Below are positions 19,349 through 27,132 of a stretch of DNA of 64,000 bases, in pieces. A program made the translations under genes and the position numbers. Numbering within the stretch: position 1 is the first letter of the stretch; each line of letters begins with the position of its first letter. The notes below the pieces were generated by a model, which was not told the origin of the DNA, ran no database searches, and worked only from the letters and a program-made list of their open reading frames with translations. Source of the DNA: Kineosporia mesophila (GTDB lineage Bacteria; Actinomycetota; Actinomycetes; Actinomycetales; Kineosporiaceae); contig NZ_JAJOMA010000007.1 of the NCBI RefSeq assembly GCF_021129235.1, positions 124,001 to 188,000 of the forward strand, written 5' to 3'.

Positions 19349-19942
19349 GTGTCGATTCAGGAAGCCGTGAGAACGGTTCTGACCCAGAAGTACGCCACCT
19401 TCGAAGGCCGGGCCCGGCGGTCGGAGTACTGGTGGTGGTACCTCGCCTACTCGATCGGCTTCATCGCGGCCCTGATCGTTGCCGGAATTCTCTACGCGAT
19501 CCTTCCGGCCACTGCCGGCGAGGCGTTGTTCGGCCTGATCTACTTGGCGATGATCTTCGGGTTCATCGTCCCGAACCTGGCGGTCACCGTCCGGCGCCTG
19601 CACGACACCGGCCGTTCCGGCTGGTGGTTCCTGGTCTCGGCCGTCCCGTTCGTCGGTCCTCTGGTGGTGCTGGTCTTCACGGTGCTCGACAGCCAGCCCG
19701 GCTCCAACCAGTACGGTCCCAACCCCAAGGGCATTGAGGGGGGCTTCGGCGGGCAGGGTTACGGCCAGCCGCAGGCTTACGGGCAGCAGGATTACGGCCA
19801 GCAGCAGAACTACGGCCAGCAGCAGAACTACGGCCAGCAGCAGAACTACGGGCAGCAGCAGCCCGGGTATGGCCAGCAGCCTGGCCAGAGCGAGCAGGGT
19901 CAGCAGGGGTACGGCCAGCAGCCCCCTTACGGCCAGGGCTAA
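19349..19942 (+). CDS. DUF805 membrane protein with a YGQQ-repeat tail
   Basis: 197 residues from GTG 19349. The N-terminal 125 residues form a DUF805 domain: [20 protein letters not shown], three or four membrane helices and [15 protein letters not shown]. The tail (about 130-197) is low-complexity Gly/Gln/Tyr with YGQQQN units, encoded by an 18-bp tandem repeat at 19793-19864. DUF805 function is unknown. The tail would be disordered and cytoplasmic, recalling prion-like or condensate-forming sequences. It has no evident tie to the betaine genes around it. Confidence 0.82.
   Translation: MSIQEAVRTVLTQKYATFEGRARRSEYWWWYLAYSIGFIAALIVAGILYAILPATAGEALFGLIYLAMIFGFIVPNLAVTVRRLHDTGRSGWWFLVSAVPFVGPLVVLVFTVLDSQPGSNQYGPNPKGIEGGFGGQGYGQPQAYGQQDYGQQQNYGQQQNYGQQQNYGQQQPGYGQQPGQSEQGQQGYGQQPPYGQG
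19793..19864 (+). repeat. 18-bp tandem repeat coding YGQQQN units
   Basis: Four head-to-tail copies of TACGGCCAGCAGCAGAAC, the last diverged at its end. They lie within the DUF805 reading frame and keep it, so copy number can change without a frameshift. Confidence 0.85.
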
Positions 19943-19956
19943 CCCGCCCACCCCTT

Positions 19957-20039
19957 CGTGATCATGCAAAATGTCCCCGGAGTTCTAGAACTGCCGATGG
20001 CGGTGTTCTAGAACGCTGAAAACACTTTGCATGATCACG
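19957..20039. repeat. intergenic palindromic element C (83 bp, TTCTAGAA type)
   Basis: Outer arms CGTGATCATGCAAA and TTTGCATGATCACG are exact inverted copies. Inside are two copies of GTTCTAGAAC, itself a palindrome. Element F (42205-42287) has the same 83-bp span and internal plan but a different centre. It lies after the DUF805 gene, between convergent genes. Confidence 0.75.
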
Positions 20040-20094
20040 GCAAGGTCGGATGGGGCAGCTGACAGCGGCCGCCACCGACCTCGTCCTCAATTTC

Positions 20095-20143
20095 AAATAT
20101 CAAGGCGCCGCTCCCCATCACGGGGAGCGGCGCCTTGATATTT
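20095..20143. terminator. strong hairpin terminator
   Basis: A 49-bp hairpin whose arms (AAATATCAAGGCGCCGCTCC and its complement) pair perfectly around a loop of a few bases, followed by T residues on the plus strand. It stands between the convergent DUF805 and IclR genes. With element C it gives two stacked terminator-like structures in one gap; the remaining 158 bp before the IclR stop hold nothing I recognise. Confidence 0.85.
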
Positions 20144-20301
20144 TCCCGAAACCAGCTGGCGACGATTCGGGCAAAAATGATCTTGCTGATCAACGGGACT
20201 GGCGCTCCTCGTCTTCACGAGTGCAGGACAGCGAGGCGGGCAGCAACGGCTACGGCTGTATTTCTGCCGGATGGCCGATCGCGAATTTCCCCGTAACTTT
20301 C

Positions 20302-21099
20302 TCAGTCGCCGTAATATCCGAGGCGTGAACTGATCTCGTCCGCCCCACTGATCAGTCTCCCGGCCACCGCCTCGAACCGGTCCGGGGTCAGGCGGAACGA
20401 CGGGCCGGACGCACTGACGGCCGCGATCACCCGTCCTCCGCCGTCCCGCACGGGTGCGGCGACCGCTGTGAGACCGATCTCCAGCTCCTCGTTCGTCGAG
20501 GCCCAGCCCTTCTCCGCCACCTCGTGCAGCTCGCTGAGCAGCTCGTCGGGGTTGCTGAAGGTGTTCGGGGTGAGGTGATCCAGATCTCTCGTCAGGGCGT
20601 GCTTGCGCACGGCCTCGTCGCAGAAGGCCAGCAGCACCTTCCCGCTCGAGGTGGCGTGCAGCGGCGTGCGCCGCCCGATCCAGTTGCGGGTCATCACCGA
20701 GGCGTCGCCGTACTCCTGGAGCACGTTGACGGCCGACGTGTCATCCATGATCGCGATGTTGACGGTCTCACCGAGCTCGTGAGCCAGCTGTTCGCAGACG
20801 TCACGCCCTTCGCGGCTGACCTCGAGCTGGCCGGTCGTGGCCGAGGCCAGGCGAAGAATGCCCAGGCCCAGGCGGTATTTGCCGCGGTCACCGATCTGTT
20901 GCACCAGGTCACGGCGCTCCAGGGCGGTCACCAGCCGGAACGCCGTGGACTTGTGCACCGCGAGCTCGGCGGCCAGCTCGGTCACGCCGAGCTCGCCTCT
21001 TCTGGCCAGTAGATCGAGCACCATCAGCGCCCGGTCGACAGACTGCACCTGTGAGGCGTCGCCTCCGGCGCGGGTCGTCTCCCCCATGAACGAAACCAT
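20302..21099 (-). CDS. IclR family regulator, probable regulator of betaine genes
   Basis: 265 residues from ATG 21097-21099 (an internal ATG four codons on is possible). N-terminal winged helix-turn-helix (about 16-75: SVDRALMVLDLLARRGELGVTELAAELAVHKSTAFRLVTALERRDLVQQ) and an IclR effector domain with TPLHATSSGKVLLAF and GLTAVAAPVRDGGGRVIAAVSASGPSFRL. It diverges from the Rieske ferredoxin gene over a region with operator-like repeats. I infer that it controls the betaine regulon; no residue identifies the effector. Confidence 0.86.
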   Translation of the reverse strand: MVSFMGETTRAGGDASQVQSVDRALMVLDLLARRGELGVTELAAELAVHKSTAFRLVTALERRDLVQQIGDRGKYRLGLGILRLASATTGQLEVSREGRDVCEQLAHELGETVNIAIMDDTSAVNVLQEYGDASVMTRNWIGRRTPLHATSSGKVLLAFCDEAVRKHALTRDLDHLTPNTFSNPDELLSELHEVAEKGWASTNEELEIGLTAVAAPVRDGGGRVIAAVSASGPSFRLTPDRFEAVAGRLISGADEISSRLGYYGD

Positions 21100-21157
21100 A
21101 GCTCCCCACCAGTAACCCCGTTATGTCTTGACGCGCGGCATCCGTGGGCCGCACGCT

Positions 21158-21193
21158 GTTGCATATCGCACTTCGCGTTGTGCAAGGCGCAAC
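21158..21193. promoter_or_regulatory. operator-like repeats, iclR/Rieske promoter
   Basis: GTTGCATATCGCAC (21158-21171) is followed by GTTGTGCAAGGCGCAAC (21177-21193). Both share the GTTGC...CGCAc halves of the 16-bp motif at the other betaine promoters, with different spacing. The pair lies between the divergent IclR and Rieske ferredoxin starts and fits autoregulation. Confidence 0.45.
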
Positions 21194-21232
21194 AAATGCA
21201 GCGAGAAATTCCTCCAGTCCTTCCGTCTTGAG

Positions 21233-21580
21233 ATGAGGCGTGCCGTGATTCGGGTCTGTGCGGTCGGGGAGATCCCCGAGGGTGAAGCGGTTCGGGTCGA
21301 GAGTGGTCCGGACGGCGTCCCGGTAGCGGTGTTCAACGTGGGCGGCAGCTATTACGCCATCGACGACACCTGCTCACACCAGGATGCCTCGCTCGCCGAA
21401 GGTTATGTCGAGGAGGAGGACTGTGCGGTCGAGTGCCCGCTGCACGCCACCTGCTTCGATCTGCGTACGGGGCAACCCGGTGGGCCGCCGGCCCGGGTCC
21501 CGGTGCGCACGCACACCGTAGTGATCGAGAACGGCGATGTGCACGTGGCGCTGTCGCAGGCCACCGCCCAGGTTGCCTAG
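21233..21580 (+). CDS. Rieske [2Fe-2S] ferredoxin
   Basis: 115 residues from ATG 21233 (GTG 21245, with GAGG upstream, is an alternative; longer starts would cross the operator). The Rieske cluster ligands are CSH in DDTCSHQDASLA and CPLH in AVECPLHATCFD. The small soluble form with a C-terminal GDVHVAL matches the ferredoxin of three-component ring-hydroxylating oxygenases. It would carry electrons from the reductase encoded next (26-bp gap) to the oxygenase at 22964. NirD-like proteins are related but are not expected here. Confidence 0.86.
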   Translation: MRRAVIRVCAVGEIPEGEAVRVESGPDGVPVAVFNVGGSYYAIDDTCSHQDASLAEGYVEEEDCAVECPLHATCFDLRTGQPGGPPARVPVRTHTVVIENGDVHVALSQATAQVA

Positions 21581-21606
21581 GCCGGACGCGAGCAGGAGCA
21601 GGATTG

Positions 21607-22833
21607 ATGACGACGGAACAGACCGCCGGCACCATGCACGTGGTCGCGGTGGTCGGGACCGGCCTGGCCGGGCTGTCCTCGGCGCGGGCGCTGCGGGAAC
21701 TCGGCTTCACCGGCCGGATCGTGCTGATCGGTGACGAGAAGCACGACCCGTACGACCGGCCGCCCCTGTCCAAGGCCTTCCTGGCCGGTGAGTGGGACCC
21801 GGCGAAGATCGCGCTGGGCCTGCCCACCGACGCCGGGCTCGACCTGGATTGGCGTCTCGGGGAACGGGCCGTCGGCCTGCGCCCCGAGGGGGCGGGCTGG
21901 GTGGTCGAACTTGAGCACGGTGAGGGAGTGCCCGCCGACGGCGTGGTGATCGCCACCGGGGCGCGGGCCCGGAAGCTTCCCGGTCAGGTGCTGGCGGGGG
22001 TGCACACACTGCGCACTCTCGACGACGCCCTGGCCCTGAAGGCTGAGCTGGTTCCCGGGGCTCGCCTGGTGATCGTCGGCGGCGGATTCATCGGCGCCGA
22101 GATTGCCTCCACCGCAGTTACCCTCGGGATCGACACGACCGTGGTCGAGATGGCCCCGGCGTTGCTGGCCGGTCCGCTCGGTGATGCCGCGGGGGCTGCG
22201 ATGGCCCGGATCCACGAGGCGCACGGCGTGAAAGTCCTGACGGGTGTCGGTGTATCCGGTCTGACGGGCGAATCGGGTCGGGTCGCCGGAGTGTCTCTGG
22301 CCGACGGGCAATCACTGCTTGCGGACGTCGTTGTCGTCGGGATCGGTTCGGTTCCGAACACGGAGTGGCTGGCGGGGACGGGTCTGACCGGCCCCGAGGG
22401 AGATCTCGCCGGAGGCGTGCTGACCGAGGAAGACGGTCGCACCGCCCTTCCCGGTGTCGTCGCGACCGGCGACTGCACTGCCACGCACCATCCCTTTGCC
22501 GGCCGCGTGACCCGCCAGGAACACTGGACGCACGCCGCGCAGCACCCGGCGCAGGCTGTGGCCGTCCTGATCGGTGCCCCGGCGCCGGTCGTGGCCCCGG
22601 CGATGCGGGTGCCCTACGTCTGGTCCGAGCAGTACGGCAAGCACTTCCAGTTCGCCGGTCATCATCAGCCGGGTGACGAGGCGGAGCTGGTGGACGGCGA
22701 TCTCGATGATCTGACCGACCCCGCCTTCACGGTCGTCTACCGGCGTGAGGGCGAGCCGGTCGGGGTGTTCGGCGTGGGCCGGCCCAAGGTGTTCGGCCGC
22801 TGGAGAAGAGAACTGGCCAAGCGACTTTCGTAG
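21607..22833 (+). CDS. FAD-dependent ferredoxin reductase
   Basis: 408 residues from ATG 21607 (GGAG upstream). Two nucleotide-binding folds (VVAVVGTGLAGLSSARALRELG for FAD and LVIVGGGFIGAEIASTAVTLG for NAD(P)H), the DPYDRPPLSK motif and GVVATGDCT are those of rhodocoxin/BphA4-type ferredoxin reductases. The C-terminal dimer domain is complete. It lies between the ferredoxin and the oxygenase, making a full electron chain NAD(P)H - FAD - ferredoxin - oxygenase. Confidence 0.88.
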   Translation: MTTEQTAGTMHVVAVVGTGLAGLSSARALRELGFTGRIVLIGDEKHDPYDRPPLSKAFLAGEWDPAKIALGLPTDAGLDLDWRLGERAVGLRPEGAGWVVELEHGEGVPADGVVIATGARARKLPGQVLAGVHTLRTLDDALALKAELVPGARLVIVGGGFIGAEIASTAVTLGIDTTVVEMAPALLAGPLGDAAGAAMARIHEAHGVKVLTGVGVSGLTGESGRVAGVSLADGQSLLADVVVVGIGSVPNTEWLAGTGLTGPEGDLAGGVLTEEDGRTALPGVVATGDCTATHHPFAGRVTRQEHWTHAAQHPAQAVAVLIGAPAPVVAPAMRVPYVWSEQYGKHFQFAGHHQPGDEAELVDGDLDDLTDPAFTVVYRREGEPVGVFGVGRPKVFGRWRRELAKRLS

Positions 22834-22963
22834 TCACCAGGTGAGTACCGCGTTGTGATCGCGGGGAAACAAACTCCCGTGATGATGTTTCATGCCACCA
22901 CTCCGCCTGTCGTTTATGGCATTTCGGCGGATTCTGCGCGGAAATTGTTGATAGGAGCTCAAC

Positions 22964-24085
22964 ATGACCAGTGTCAGTTTGCCGCCGAGCCTGGTGGCGA
23001 CCCTGCCGGGGAGCATCTACGCCGACCCGGGCGTGTTCGCGCAGGAGCAGGAGAAGATCTTCGAGCGGATGTGGTTCGCGGCCGCGCGGTCCAGCGATCT
23101 GGCCGAGACCGGCAAGTTCGTCACCAAGCAGGTCGGCCGCGAGAACGTCGTCATCGTGCGGGGCCGCGACAAGCAGCTGCGGGCCTTCCTCAACGTCTGC
23201 CGTCACCGCGGGGCCAGGCTCTGCACCCAGGAAGAGGGTCAGCTGCGCCGCAACATCCAGTGCATGTACCACGCCTGGACCTACGGCCTGGACGGCAAAC
23301 TCGTCGCCGCCCCCAACCTGACCAAGATGCAGGACATCGACCGCGGCGAGTACGGCCTGATCAACGTCGCGCTGCGCGAGTGGCTCGGCTACGTCTGGGT
23401 CTGCCTGGCCGACGAGCCCCCGTCGTTCGAGACCGACGTCATCGCCGCGGCTGACGAAAGGCTCGGCGGCGAAGGGGTGATCGGCGGCTGGCAGGTGGAC
23501 GAGCTGGCCGTGGGCAAGCGCATCACGTACGACGTGAAGGCCAACTGGAAGCTCATCATCGAGAACTTCATGGAGTGCTACCACTGCGCCACGATCCACC
23601 CCGAGCTCACCGAGATGCTGCCCGAGTTCGCCGGTGGATACGCGGCCCAGGCCTTCGTCGGTCACGGGGCCGAGTTCCGTGACGATGCCCAGGCCTTCAC
23701 CATCGACGGGGCCGGCGGGCACGAGCGCATCCCGGGTGTCGACGAGGACCACGACCGTCGCTACTACGCCATCACCGTGCGCCCGCAGGTGTTCATCAAC
23801 CTGGTGCCCGACCACGTCATCTTCCACCGCATGTTCCCGATGGCCGTCGACCGCACCATCGTCGAGTGCGACTGGCTCTACCTGCCCGGCGTCGTCGAGT
23901 CCGGCGCCGACCTGACCCGCTCGGTCGAGCTCTTCGACCGTGTCAACCGCCAGGACTTCGAGGCCTGCGAGGTCACCCAGCCGGGCATGTCCAGCCGGGC
24001 CTACCGGGCCGGCGGAGTACTGGTGCCGAGTGAGCACCACATCGCCGAGTTCCACGAGTGGGTCCAGACCCGGCTCCTGGGCTGA
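22964..24085 (+). CDS. Rieske non-haem iron oxygenase, probable glycine betaine demethylase
   Basis: 373 residues from ATG 22964 with AGGAG upstream. The Rieske domain has CRHRG and CMYHAWTYGLDG; the mononuclear iron site is in IIENFMECYHCATIHPEL plus a downstream acidic residue. The fold matches GbcA/stachydrine-demethylase-like oxygenases. With the ferredoxin and reductase genes upstream (130-bp gap) and dimethylglycine oxidase nearby, the likely reaction is oxidative N-demethylation of glycine betaine to dimethylglycine and formaldehyde. Choline or carnitine monooxygenase is an alternative. It is shorter than Pseudomonas GbcA. Confidence 0.84.
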   Translation: MTSVSLPPSLVATLPGSIYADPGVFAQEQEKIFERMWFAAARSSDLAETGKFVTKQVGRENVVIVRGRDKQLRAFLNVCRHRGARLCTQEEGQLRRNIQCMYHAWTYGLDGKLVAAPNLTKMQDIDRGEYGLINVALREWLGYVWVCLADEPPSFETDVIAAADERLGGEGVIGGWQVDELAVGKRITYDVKANWKLIIENFMECYHCATIHPELTEMLPEFAGGYAAQAFVGHGAEFRDDAQAFTIDGAGGHERIPGVDEDHDRRYYAITVRPQVFINLVPDHVIFHRMFPMAVDRTIVECDWLYLPGVVESGADLTRSVELFDRVNRQDFEACEVTQPGMSSRAYRAGGVLVPSEHHIAEFHEWVQTRLLG

Positions 24086-24100
24086 CGTCCGCCTCCTGTT

Positions 24101-24244
24101 CGTGATCAGGCAATACCCTCGATGATCATGAATGCGGGGGAATTCTTTCGCGGGTAATGTCTCTCGCCTGGTCCCACTCCGGCGCCCGGCGGGGGAGCGG
24201 GGGCGTCTCGCGGCCCCTGGGGGCTGGGGGATTGCCTGGTCACG
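24101..24244. repeat. intergenic palindromic element D (long form)
   Basis: Ends CGTGATCAGGCAAT and ATTGCCTGGTCACG are inverted copies with one mismatch; the 144-bp span contains an extra internal ATGATCATGAATGCGGGGG. It lies between the convergent oxygenase and ABC exporter genes. The remaining 235 bp to 24479 are GC-rich with no gene I can support. Confidence 0.6.
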
Positions 24245-24479
24245 AAGAATGGGAGTGGGGTGCTTCGTGACGGTGACCGGTCGGAGGCCGTCTCCCGGAC
24301 GGGTGGACCACCTCGCCCGACGTCCGGTGGCCGGCGGCCTTGTCGGCCGACAGTCATCCCCGAGACCACACGGGCCCGCGCACCCAGAAGGAAGCCCGGC
24401 CTCGGGGTCCGGAATTGGCGTCGTGTCACCGCTCTCGAGTACTTGGCGCTGGTCCGCGCGCCCGGGAGGGAGACCGGTT

Positions 24480-26798
24480 TCAGGCTCCGGAATCGGCTGT
24501 TGCTCCGCCGGTCTCGAGCACCCGGCCGTCGGTGAGCTGGAAGCCGTCGGCGGTGCGGGCTTCGACGAGGCCCCCGCCGAACTGCTGCTCGTACAGCCGG
24601 GCGTAGGCGCCGTCGAGATCCAGAAGGGTCTCGTGGGTGCCCTTCTCGACCACGCGGCCGGCGTCCATCACGAAGATGACGTCGGCCGAGCGGATCGTGC
24701 TCAGCCGGTGGGCGATCGCGATGGTGGTGCGGCCGGTCATCAGGGGCTCCAGGGCGGCCTGCACCCGGCGCTCGCTGAGGGTGTCGAGCGCGCTCGTGGC
24801 CTCGTCGAGCACGAGCACCCGCGGATCTTTCAGCAGCACCCGGGCAATGGCCAGCCGCTGTTTCTCGCCGCCGGACAACCGGTATCCCCGCTCACCCACC
24901 ACCGTGTCGTAGCCGTTCTCCAGCTCGAGGATGCGCTCGTGGATGAACGCCGCCTCGGCCGCCGCGACCACCTCGTCGTGCGTGGCCTCCGGCCGGGCGT
25001 AGGCCAGGTTGTCGCGCACCGTGGCGTGGAACAGGTACGTCTCCTGCGTGACCATGCCGATCGCCCCGGCCAGCGACTCGAGTGACAGCGTGCGCACGTC
25101 GTGGCCGTCGAGCCGCACCGCTCCCGACGTGACGTCGTACAGCCGGGGGATCAGATAGCTCAGCGTGGTCTTGCCCGCCCCGCTGGCCCCGACGATCGCG
25201 GCCAGCTGCCCCGGCTGCACGGTGAGATCGAGCCCCCGCAACGCCCAGCGCCGCCCGTCCGAGGTGTCCGCCTCCGCACCCTCGGGCGAGTCGGGCACCG
25301 TGCTGTGCGCGATGGGAAACATGGTGTCGGGTGGGCCGTCCCGATGCTGAACCGGTACCGACCCGGTTCCGGTGTCGGCCGAGCTGCTTCCGACGGAACC
25401 GTTTCCGGACGAGCCGATGCCGGCCGAGCCGTTTCCGGCCGAGCCGTTTCCGGACGAGCCGTTTCCGGACGAGCCGATGCCAGCCGAGCCGATGCCGGCC
25501 GGACCGGTTCGAGACGCCTGACCCGAGCCCGCACCCGAGCGTTCGCCAGTTGCCTCGTCTTCAAGTAGTTCTGTGGAATCCTCGCCCACCCCGTAACTGA
25601 ACCAGACATCGTCCAGGCGGATCTCGCCGCGGATCTGCTCGGGGTTCAGGCGGGTGGGTGAGTCGGGCTCGACGATCTCGGGCCGCAGGTCGAGGTAGCC
25701 GAAGACCCGGGCGAACAGGGCCAGGCTGCTCGACACCTCGGTGCTCGTCTGCAGCACCTGGCCGATCGGCATGAACAACCGCGACTGGAGCGTGGTGAAG
25801 GCGATGATCGTGCCGGCGCTCGGGCCGCTGCCGCCGGACAGCTGCAGCCCGGCCACCAGGTAGACCAGCACCGGGGTGATCGAGAAGAACGTGGACACCA
25901 CCGCGAAGAACGCCCGGCCCACGATCTGCTGCCGCACCTGAAGAGCGGCCAGCTTCTCGTTCTGCCGGTGGTAGCGGTCGGCGTCGCGGTCCTGCCGGCC
26001 GAAGACCTTCGACAGCAGCACCCCGGAGACCGACAGCGACTCCTGCGTGATGGCGCTCATCTCGGCCAGGGCGGACTGCGTCTCCCCGGTGATCTGACGG
26101 CGGATCCGACCCACCCGGCCGGTCAGCCAGATGAACAGCGGCATCATCACCAGCGACAGCAGGGTGAGCTGCCAGGACAGCACGAACATCGCGATCAGCG
26201 TGGAGATCAGGATGACGCTGTTGCTGAGCAGCGTGCTCGCGGTGTCGGTGATGACGGTCTGCAGGCCACCGACGTCGTTCTGCAGACGGCTCTGGATCTC
26301 GCCGGTGCGGGTGCCGGTGAAGAACCGCAGCGACAGGCTCTGCAGATGGCTGAACAGGCTTCCGCGCAGGTCGCGCATGATCTGCTGACCGACATAGTTG
26401 GTCTGGTAGGCCTGCACCACACCGAGGATGCTGGCCGCGGCGGGAATCGCGATCATGATCGCGCACAGCGTGACCAGCAGCGGCACGTCGGGCCCGCCCG
26501 ACACGAACAGTGCCTTGTCGAAGACCTCGCGGATCAGCAGCGGGTTGGCCACCCCGAGCCCGGCCGTGAACAGGATCAGCCCGGCCACCATCAGCACCCG
26601 CCGGCGGTAGGGCCGGAACAGAGCCACCACGCGGCGCAGCAACGGCCGGTCGGCCGCGGCCGCGCGCAGGCCGGCGGCCGCCTCGGAGACCGTGGCCCCC
26701 GGGTGGCGGCCGGCGTGACCCTGGCCCCGCACACCCCCGCCCGACGGGCCCCGGCCCTCCCGGCTGCCCGAACCCGCAGATCGTTCGCTGCTGCTCAC
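24480..26798 (-). CDS. ABC exporter half-transporter with repeat insert
   Basis: 772 residues from GTG 26796-26798 (GAGAGGGG upstream). A Ser/Gly/Arg-rich N-terminal tail, six membrane helices (about 60-340) and a nucleotide-binding domain with Walker A GASGAGKTT, Q-loop VTQETYLFHATV, signature LSGGEKQR and Walker B VLVLDEATS. Between the first strand of that domain (LDDVWFSYGVGEDS) and WALRGLDLTVQPGQ lie about 100 extra residues, rich in Gly/Ser/Asn with seven (A/S)G(I/N)GS pentapeptides. Lipid or drug export is typical for the family; the substrate is unknown. It presumably works as a homodimer. Confidence 0.85.
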   Translation of the reverse strand: MSSSERSAGSGSREGRGPSGGGVRGQGHAGRHPGATVSEAAAGLRAAAADRPLLRRVVALFRPYRRRVLMVAGLILFTAGLGVANPLLIREVFDKALFVSGGPDVPLLVTLCAIMIAIPAAASILGVVQAYQTNYVGQQIMRDLRGSLFSHLQSLSLRFFTGTRTGEIQSRLQNDVGGLQTVITDTASTLLSNSVILISTLIAMFVLSWQLTLLSLVMMPLFIWLTGRVGRIRRQITGETQSALAEMSAITQESLSVSGVLLSKVFGRQDRDADRYHRQNEKLAALQVRQQIVGRAFFAVVSTFFSITPVLVYLVAGLQLSGGSGPSAGTIIAFTTLQSRLFMPIGQVLQTSTEVSSSLALFARVFGYLDLRPEIVEPDSPTRLNPEQIRGEIRLDDVWFSYGVGEDSTELLEDEATGERSGAGSGQASRTGPAGIGSAGIGSSGNGSSGNGSAGNGSAGIGSSGNGSVGSSSADTGTGSVPVQHRDGPPDTMFPIAHSTVPDSPEGAEADTSDGRRWALRGLDLTVQPGQLAAIVGASGAGKTTLSYLIPRLYDVTSGAVRLDGHDVRTLSLESLAGAIGMVTQETYLFHATVRDNLAYARPEATHDEVVAAAEAAFIHERILELENGYDTVVGERGYRLSGGEKQRLAIARVLLKDPRVLVLDEATSALDTLSERRVQAALEPLMTGRTTIAIAHRLSTIRSADVIFVMDAGRVVEKGTHETLLDLDGAYARLYEQQFGGGLVEARTADGFQLTDGRVLETGGATADSGA
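25396..25500 (-). repeat. 15-bp tandem repeat inside the ABC exporter
   Basis: Seven copies of a 15-bp unit (GAGCCGTTTCCGGAC / GAGCCGATGCCGGCC variants, plus strand) encode (A/S)G(I/N)GS pentapeptides on the minus strand. The unit keeps the frame, so copy number may vary between strains. Confidence 0.88.
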
Positions 26799-26967
26799 GC
26801 CGCCCCTCTCCGATCTGACGGATGCCGGATGAACCGTCGGGGCGACCGTACCCGGCACCCCCGACAATTCGCGCGCCGGACTGTCCCGGTGCCCTCGCCG
26901 CCAACGTCCACCCGCACTCGTCCCTTCCGGTGTTCACCACCAGCCGAAGCGGCCCCGACAGGACTGC

Positions 26968-27023
26968 CGCGACGTGTACACCTCGTACACCTGGTACCAG
27001 GTGTACGAGGTGTACACGTCGCG
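26968..27023. promoter_or_regulatory. 56-bp perfect palindrome between divergent genes
   Basis: A perfect inverted repeat with no loop, centred at 26995/26996 on GGTACC. Each arm contains GTGTACACCT followed by CGTACACCTGGTA, so GTACACCT occurs twice per arm. It lies in the 334-bp gap between the ABC exporter (start 26798) and the Gfo/Idh gene (start 27133). It may be a double operator for a dimeric repressor, or a cruciform. No T-run follows, so a terminator is unlikely. Confidence 0.75.
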
Positions 27024-27132
27024 CACCCTCCGCCCACGGGTCGGGGCGCCGGCCTCCCCGGAAAATGGCCGACCCGGCGTCCGGATCGAGCCCCGCTCGG
27101 CGTGTCCGGGCCCGGCTGCATACGATCGACCC

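Noticed and set aside
25396-25500. Regular 15-bp repeats considered as a CRISPR-like array
   Set aside because: No spacers, in frame within an ABC exporter, and coding a pentapeptide repeat.
26974-27132. N-terminal extension of the Gfo/Idh frame (YTSYTWYQVYEVYTS...)
   Set aside because: It is only the translation of the 56-bp palindrome and promoter DNA; the Rossmann fold begins at the GTG at 27133.
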